A stretch of DNA of 64,000 nt from Branchiostoma floridae (taxonomy: Eukaryota > Chordata > Leptocardii > Amphioxiformes > Branchiostomatidae), in contig NC_049983.1 in NCBI RefSeq assembly GCF_000003815.2, positions 27,342,819-27,406,818 of the forward strand. The letters run 5' to 3'. The translations under genes and the position numbers were made by a program. The notes under the pieces are model-generated. The model did no database searches, had not been told where the DNA came from, and saw nothing but the letters and a program-made list of their open reading frames with translations. Of this stretch, positions 37,501-46,500 are shown one piece after another (the first letter of the stretch is position 1; every line of letters starts with the position of its first letter).

Positions 37501-40500
37501 GGTACACTTATTATTTCTTTTAAATTGGACCAGGGACCCTGAAATAATAAAATGTGGGGTTTTCCAAGGATAAAAGCTCCTTGGGTTTTCTAACCATAAT
37601 TCTGCGGTATTTTTGCTCAATATTCACGCCGTCGAAGCATATATTTCCGCGCCGCTATGTCATCCAAACATATCGGTTGATCTCGCTATGACGCTACAAA
37701 GTTCTTTCAAAATAATGAAAGTAAAACAACAACTATAACTTCGCTTCACTTGTGATATCAGTTTTGAGGCCGCAAATTCTCCCTAACGGCAGGAATTCGT
37801 CGGCAAACACAGCTGAAAACGTGTTCCAACATGGTCACATGCGGTGTTTGCATGGTACTAAATATAGTTAGCTCATTTGCATACTTGTGACTGGCTACAT
37901 GCGGCCTATACCGTAAACACGTGAAAAAGATCGTATTTTGGGTTGATGATGGGCACAGAATGCCATTTGTATTTTCAGAGTGTTGCCTTTCAAATATAAT
38001 CGTAAGATTTTCTCATTTTCGTGGTTTCTAGTGTCAAAATTTTAATAATACGTATTTAGCAGACAAGCAAATTATCCTTACTGCACGCCAAGGCACAGCA
38101 TTTTGCCTTGCCGGGCTTGAAGTGCCGACCTACCTTTTCCTGACGATATTCCTACCACGCGGCAAGGCACAGCTTTTTTAAAAAGATTTCTTGTTTCGTT
38201 TACCAAGAGTCTGAACACTCAAGGTCAATAGCCAGGGTGGAAAAGTGAATATCAAACTTCGGTTGACTCGTCTGACTAAAACATTGGTCTTTGGTCTTTC
38301 TTGGATACGCCTTCAAGATTCACTGCACTTCGAAAAAAAACCTGGGTGTCGATTGTACTTCCTTTTCCACGGTCCACAAACTTTCAAAAAACACATAGTA
38401 TAGCTCTGTATCTTAACGGAGAAATATATGGACCACAATTGAACAATTTCCCACCTCCACAGCCGTGGGCGTCTGGCATTAGTACGAAGCCCTGTCGGCA
38501 GAAACACCTGTAGCTGCCCGGGACGTTGGTACAAATCTGGTCACACCAACCGTTCACTGTCGCACATTCGTCGGGCTCTGTAAAGTACATGTAAAGGTTA
38601 CTAAACAAAACCCACGACAAAACATGACTGACTTCCTTTTTTATGTACTGCAAATGCCAACAGGTAAAAAATCAAGAGAGTAAACTAAACAACAGAGACA
38701 TTGAACACATGTTTTATGAATTCACCTGTCGCATTATGCCCGACCAGCGGCAGGCTTTCCCGTCGACGCCCGATGGTGATGATCTCCACCTTGTACATGG
38801 TGTCTGGCTGGAGCCCCGCCAACAAGGCAGACCTATCTCCTGGTTCCGGGGAGGGGCTGAGCTGCTCTGTCGCCTCCTCTTGTCCGTACATGATGCGGTA
38901 TCCGGTCACGGCCGCATCAGGGGGAACCCAGGTGAAGCTCAGCATGGACGTCGTCTCGATTACGTCAACGAACTCCAGGTCTGTAGAGGAGCTCATTACT
39001 GAAAAATGCAAGGTCAAAACTATAAATCCAGGCTTAAAGGTATTTAGTCTAAGACTAGCCTTACCCTCACCAAACATAGCCAATGGCACATTCTAGTCTG
39101 TTTTAAAGTGTAACTGTGGCTACTAACTGCATCACTAAAACTACGGTATGGCAAAACTATAAAGGACTAGCCATCTGATTGTTTACCGATAATCAGGAAA
39201 CTAAATCACTCCTTACTCGTGGTTGCTTCGGTTGTCGTCACATTGCTCTGTGACCAGAGCCCTTCGGACAGGACCAACACCCTCACACTGATGATGTAAT
39301 CAGTTTCCAGTGTCAGTCCAGACACCTGAAGCCATGTCTGAGCTGTGCTCTGATTGACAGCTGTCGTCATATCCAGCCCGGACACCGCGACACGGTACCC
39401 CTGGAGGTCAGGGTCAGAGGATGGAAGCCATGTGACCTTGAACTCTTCATCCGTGATGTCAGACACGGTCAGGTTCATTGGAGGATCGACAGCTGCAGAA
39501 GGATAACACATGCAGAAGTTAAGATGAATCAGAAATGTTATTAAGCTCTTTTCTTCACTTCCAAATGAAACCATACGTAATTTTTGCGTATTTTAGATGA
39601 TACGGTTATGACTAGTTCTATCACCAGAATGACAAGGTCTACATAGCAGATTTGTAAAACACCTCACTCCTTCATAAAACAGACCTAGAGCTTGATGATG
39701 AACACTAGAAGCAATAAAAACAAATTATAAGAGCTCAAATCACAACATACTCTGTTTGCAGCGCCGTGTTTTCCATCCATCCTGACACCCAGCCGAGCAG
39801 ACACCCGACACCGGGTCACAGTTCACGTCCCCGCCCTGGCAGTGGCCGCAATCTTAGCAATGAAATAACGCGATATAAACAGTGAGTGAAGTTTATTTAC
39901 AATCGTGTTACCATCACAATTCATTTCCTGAATCGATGAAATAAGGAAAGCGTATTTGCAAGTTCGTGCCCGAAGGCTAATTGCAAGTACATGGCAGAAA
40001 CGTAGGAGACATACATGTGACAGTGATATGTAATATTGTAAAAAGAGACAACTCGAATACTAGCGTTCGCTATTTCTATACTTTCATTACAAGAGTAGAT
40101 CAGGGATTACGTTAGCTTGGCATGTGAAACATATTACTTTCCTATCTCTTAGCTGAGCCCTGCTTAGTGACATTAACGTTTTGTAATCTTGTGATCTACA
40201 TGTATTTTAATTTACTAAAAATGAACCTTAGGGCATGCGTTATCACTGTAATCAATGATGATAAACTGATTGTGACACGAAGAAGTAATTTTCATATTTT
40301 ACGCTTGTAATTAACCAAATTGCAAACAACCTCCCACCTTCACAGCCATGAAGATCCGCCAACAAAAAATAGCCCTGCAGACAGCTGCAGTAATATTCTC
40401 CCCCCTCGAGACTGGTGCAGTTTTGAGCACACCCGCCATTTTCATTCGCACAGCCGTCTGCAAGAAGAACGGAACGAAGCCAAGGCTCAGGTTAAAACTT

Positions 40501-43500
40501 AGAACATCGTCAAGTTTGGAGACTTGGCTTCGGTTGATCAAATCTCCGTTGTTACTTTGTCAATTGTATTTTATTATACATAATGACAATGTATCACGCT
40601 TTCAATTAATCATATCACATTTGCTATGAACATTTCCTTTAATATTCTATTTAAGCAGGATAATCACACTCAGGTTGTTTCCCGCTTGGTGAATATATGC
40701 ATTAAAATTAAAATCATGAAACTAGTCGCGGTGGCCCTTGCACAAAAGATTGATCATGATCAAGGGAAATTTCAACACCTCTAGTGTTTTTGACAGTCCA
40801 ATCATTTAGTAGGAATTATGTAACTGTTCCATTAATTATGAGATACAAATTACTCGAATAATCGGTACCTTAAATGTTCCACCTCTATAAACTTTTTTCA
40901 CATGTAAAATAATGCCAAAAGAGATTTCCTAATTACCTATACAAATTTGCACTTTATTATGTACATCTATTGCTAAGCTTCTTGCTACGCTCCTTTCTTC
41001 TGTTACTGTCCTGGAAAGATTTTGACAAAAGACCACTGCAGTTCCAGAGCAAGCTGCTTGGGACCTCAAACCTACACAAATATTCAGAAACACAAACACA
41101 CACACACACACACATAAATAGACTGATACAAGCACAGACAGACAGACAGACACACAGACACAACCAAAACAATATCATTGTAATGGAGATAACAAGTGAC
41201 AAGCATGAGTGTGGGATCACTGATGTCCTAAAATGGACCCATATACCTACCTACTATACCGGTACACACGGTATACACAATTGAGCCAGAGCCCATCTGT
41301 GCTGTGCTGTCCAGAGCAGGACTTTCCCATATCTCACGTTTGCAGGATGCGAGCGGGCAGGTACCAAAGGCGAAGAACTTGTCACCATTGTGAGAAGGAA
41401 AAGCCAAGTCTACAATCATCTCTACCCTAGCGGCCGGAGGGCACAAGAGCACGTTGTTGATGTAGGGGTCGGAGTTGTACTCATCAACGCACCTGGAAAC
41501 ACGACAGCCTTAGTATGTCTACTCCATGTTCAAAAGGAAATTATATAGACAGAGACAAGGAATCAATTTAGGGAGCCTTGAAAAGCCTTGATAGATACGT
41601 AACAGGTAACATTTCTATACAAAATGTCTTAAATAATAGTCAAATGCTCAATTTTGAACTTTGAATTTTTTTAGAAAGAGTAATGCACCCTGGCCAGATC
41701 AGTAGGCAGGTGCACTAACAATACGCGATTTCACTGCTAACGTTACGTGTCACGGGTTGTACCGGATGTGTTCAGGTGTGCTGGAACTGCCCCCCTCCAC
41801 TGCATAGTTCTCCCCACAGCCGGTCGCGTTGAGTCCGAACTCTGCGCACAGGTTTTGGTAGTCCCTGCACCAGCTTTCAGAGGCGGACAGCCCGTAGCCA
41901 TCAAAAGGAATGCCAGCCTCGATAACGAAGAAGTCGACTCCTTGATACTGCTGGTTTGCAGTGCGGAGGACCTCGAAAGCGTGATTTCCTGTCAGTGAGA
42001 GAGTATGACACCAATAAAAGCGATGCAGCGCCCCTCCATATTTTCAAATAGATTAGAGTTTGTCAATGTTATGCAGGTGTATTTGTTATGGACTGCGCAT
42101 GTAGATGGTGGCTGGTGTTGGTAAGTGGTTGAATTGTTTAATGCATGGTGAGAGACAGTGGTGTTGGTTCGGGTTAAAGGTGTAAGTGGGTGGTGTAAGT
42201 TGGTTTATTAAGGGTGGGTGTTGCTGAGTGATTCAGGTGAATAGTGTAAGTGGATGGTGTGGGTGGGTGGTGTTGGTGAGAGGTTCAGGTGAATGGGTAA
42301 GTGATAGTGTGAGTGGGTGGTGTTGGTGGGTGGTTCGGGTGAATGGTGTAAGGGGATAGTGTGGGTGGGTGGTGTTGGTGGGTGGTTCGGGTGAATGGGT
42401 AAGTGGATAGTGTGGGTGGGTGGTGTTGGTGACAGGTTGGGTGAATGGGTAAGTGGATAGTGTGGGTGGATGGTGTTGGTGGGTGGTTCGGGTGAATGGG
42501 TAAGTGGATAGTGTGGGTGGATGGTGTTGGTAAGTGGTTCGGGTGAATGGGTAAGTGGATAGTGTGGGTGGATGGTGTTGGTGGGTGGCTCGTGTGAATG
42601 GGTAAGTGGATAGTGTGGGTGGATGGTGTTGGTGGGTGGTTCGGGGGAATGGGTATGGGGATAGTGTGGATGGTGTTGGTGAGTGGTTCGGGTGAATGGG
42701 TAAATGGATAGTGTGGGTGGGTGGAGTTTGTTGGTGGTTCGGGTGAATGGGTAAGTGGATAGTGTGGGTGGGTTGTGTTGCTGAGTGGTTCCGTTGAATG
42801 GTGTAAGTGGATGGTGTGGGTGGGTGGTGTTGGTGGGTGATTCGGGTGAATAGTGTAAGTAGATAGTGTGGGTGGGTTGTGTTGGTGGGTGGTTCGGGTG
42901 AATGGGTAAGTGGATAGTGGATAATGTACCGTGTGTGATGCGGATCGATCGATTCTATTTGTGTAAGTGACATAACAAATTGAGGTACTTGCCGTCTCTG
43001 CCTCTGCACACGGTGTAAACAATCCTGTTTCCGCTTCCGTCAAAGGTAAAGTCGTTTGACACGGTAGAGAACTTACTGTCTAATATATCACGGTTGCAGT
43101 AATTATACGAGCAGTGTCTAAAGCCGAAAGTGCTGGTTTCTGTAACCGAGACAGAGAAAGCCAAATTCGCCAGACTTGCAATGGCATCGTCACGGAAGAG
43201 CGCGTTGTCGGTGTAGGGGTCGGAGTTGTACTCAGTCACGCACCTGATGGGAACACACAAAAGATTGGTCCTGACGATCTGCATTTCAGATATTGACGTG
43301 AAATCTTTTAGTCTCAAAACAAGTAGTTAGATGACCAAACGTCCCCGTGAGAATGCAGAAGAATCTCTAAAGGGGGTTAGGGTATCCATGCATTATAGCC
43401 TCCTTTTCTTGTAACGGTATCTATGTAAAAATCTCACCATGGAGGTGCTTTAATCACAGCTTTAACAATGTATTGGTTCCCCCATTATCTGTTAGAACAT

Positions 43501-46500
43501 TTATTACATCACCACATCACCTAAACTCCAGGTCAGCCCGATGGCATCCATGGTTAATACGGACCACAATTTCTAAAAGAAGCTACAGCCCAGTTCAGAT
43601 AGCTTAAAAAGACAAGTTTAACTATTAGCGTGCACGTGTCAAATCCTACCGCGCAGCGCCATCGCTGAAATTTGGCCCTCCCTCGAGTGCATAGTCCTCC
43701 CCACGGCCCGTGGGTCTGAGTCCGTATTCCGCGCACAGGTACATGTAGTCCGTGCACCAGGAGTCAAAGTTAGACAGGCCGTCAGCCGGCAGTCGCGCCT
43801 CGATGGCGAGAAAGTTGAGTCCGACGCCATTAGAGTGGAATCTCCCAGGGTATGCCTGGTTCTTAGTCCTCAAGACTTCAAAGCGGTGGCGTCCAGCTGA
43901 GAGAACGGAATTTGCGGTAGTATGAACAACTCACGGTAACAATGTAAGGCTGTAATTAAGGCAGCCAAGTCGATATAAATTCAAAGATGGCAAGGCAGAG
44001 GTCTTTTGGTCATGGTTATTGACTTTAGAGTTTCTAGGTTTCGATGAGAAGCAGGTTCCTAGTAGGTCATATGGCATAGATACAGATATTTGGCGCAGAG
44101 GTCCTGGGTTCGATTCTGCTATACTACGTAACTTGTGCCCTTGGTAATGGCCCTTTACACGACATTCCTCACCCCAACTAGGTGAAAAATGAGTCAGGTA
44201 CCTGACTTCAATAAGGTAAGGTAAAGGCGGTGGAACTACTACTCTTACTATTATGTACTCGTTAGGAGAAAGCCGTATATAGCCATTGTATCTTTTAAGA
44301 AGATAGTGGCCCTCTGCTTAAGTTTAACCACAAATTTTCCATCAAAAGAAGAAAGGTAGAACATTTCCCCACCTACACAACTACGACCGTCTGGCTGCAA
44401 CACGAAGCCAGGTTGACAGATACACGTGCTCTGACCGTCCCAGAAATGCTGGCAGCCGCCATTACCTGTTGGGAGAACAAACCACAGTTAGGTAACGGTC
44501 ACGGCTGAGCTGAAAATGGCGCAACGTGCAAGTGGGATCTCGCTTCTACAAAATAGAGAAAATTAGAAAGAGGTTAGGGTTCTGCTATTGACAAGATATC
44601 GACGAAACGTACATTTTTGCGGTGGAAAAAAATAAAAGAAAATACAATATGAGCTCATTTTAATGACATCTTAGCGACAAAAGTGGGTGCGTCTCACAAA
44701 AGTACGTCAATACCAAACTAGACTTCATTTGCTCCTAATGATAGGAGGTTTTGCTCATGCAGTCTTCATTACAAAATTAAGTTCCTTTCATCCCCCCAAA
44801 AATATAGGCAGCATGATTTTATACATTTTGGAGGACTAAAAACAAGAAAACTCAATAACAATTCTATCCAACACACGTGTAAAAAAAATGGTCGCGTTAA
44901 CATCAACGTAAAAGTAGAGCTCATTTACTATCAACGCCAGGCAACAGGTATTTACTCATTTAATCTCTATAACACAATTAGATTTATCAAATCAATACAT
45001 AATAGAGGCATGATGTTTTTTTTTTTGTAAAACAAAACCTCGGAGGAAACCTCAGCATAACGTATGTCTTGTGATGGATAGAGTTATACAGGCAACAGTC
45101 AGTGGCTCTGGATATCAGTGTATTTGATCATTCCACTCAAATAACAAATCTAAGTCAATACACTATTCCAGATACTGGTAATGCTATTTGTTTACTTTGT
45201 TTTAGGAATATATAAATGTTCAAACGTTGGGTCCAGATATCTATGGCCTGACATTTAGCAGGTTTTGTCCCATAAAGGTGATGATTTCCTAATGTCAAAG
45301 TCGGTACCGTAAAAAAAAAACTAAATTATGTCGCCGATGGAGGAGGAATTAACAGTTGTTGCTATGATCTTTTTGGCAAGCTTCGTAAGTTATGTCTTCA
45401 CTGAGGGAGGCGGGAAAGTAACGTGGTCAGCTGAACTCTTTTCACCACCCTTCTCTGGTATCAGTTTTAACCGAGCAATTTAAGCAGAATTACAAAAAAA
45501 TAACATAAAAATAAACATGATGACCAGTAGCAAGTAAAGTTATGGTGTTAATAATGTAAGTGCAAAATGTGGTCCTTCTGATTTTGTGCACAGGACAATA
45601 ATGAGCAAGAATTATTCACAAACATGTCAAAATATTCATCTTACATTGACGAATCGATATACAATGATTATCGAAAGGTGTAAAAAAATATATCCCAGAA
45701 CACAACATAGTTTGAACCCGTTCGGTCATTTTAATCGCACAAACCATGTGGATGGTTGAGGCTTAATACACTTGTTCTGTAGAGCGAACTCCTGAGAGGA
45801 GTAAGACGACCCTGATACTCACTGTGAGGCGTTGAACCTTTACACACGGTGTACACAGTCTGGTCTTCATTTCCGGGCAAGGCGTAATATGGGTTGTAGA
45901 GAGCTTGGGTACTATCGGATATGTTTCGCTGGCAGTATCCGCCACAGCCACTTAACGCGAAACTCCGAAGGAAGGAGTTTTTAGCTGAGAAAGCCAACTT
46001 TGCAATCTCGTGAACAGCTCTATCCGTAGAGGAGTCTATCACGTAGTTGTTGTAGGGGTCTGAGTTGTATTCAGTGTCGCACCTGGAGGCACATAAGAAC
46101 ATTATTTTCTGAAGATATCTTTAGTCACTGTTTTAGGGTAATCTCTTTAGCTTTCTAAAACTTTCCAAGGACTCGCAACAAATCAATTAACACAAACTTA
46201 ACAATAATCATATAACATCAAACATAATCAAACATAGGGGTGATAACCTATCTGACGGATTCAACATATAAAATTCCGTTTTTATTAAAGCTGATGAGGC
46301 CACGTTGATTTTATTGTATAGATGGAATATCCCAGGACAGGAAACAAGACAGATCCCTGGAAAAGTACCCAGACAGGTTGAAGGACAGGTAACAAGACAC
46401 TTCTACTGGTCATTGGTCCTACCCAGCTATGCTTCTGCCGGTAGGGCGGAGTCCGAACCCTTCACAAAGGTTCTGGTAGTCCCGGCACCAGTTCTCTGAG

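Noticed and set aside
42233-43043. Long His/Pro/Thr-rich open frames (about 250 codons) on the - strand
   Set aside because: They are translations of the 51-bp intronic minisatellite; 51 is divisible by three, so stops are absent by periodicity. Flanking exons splice across the array.
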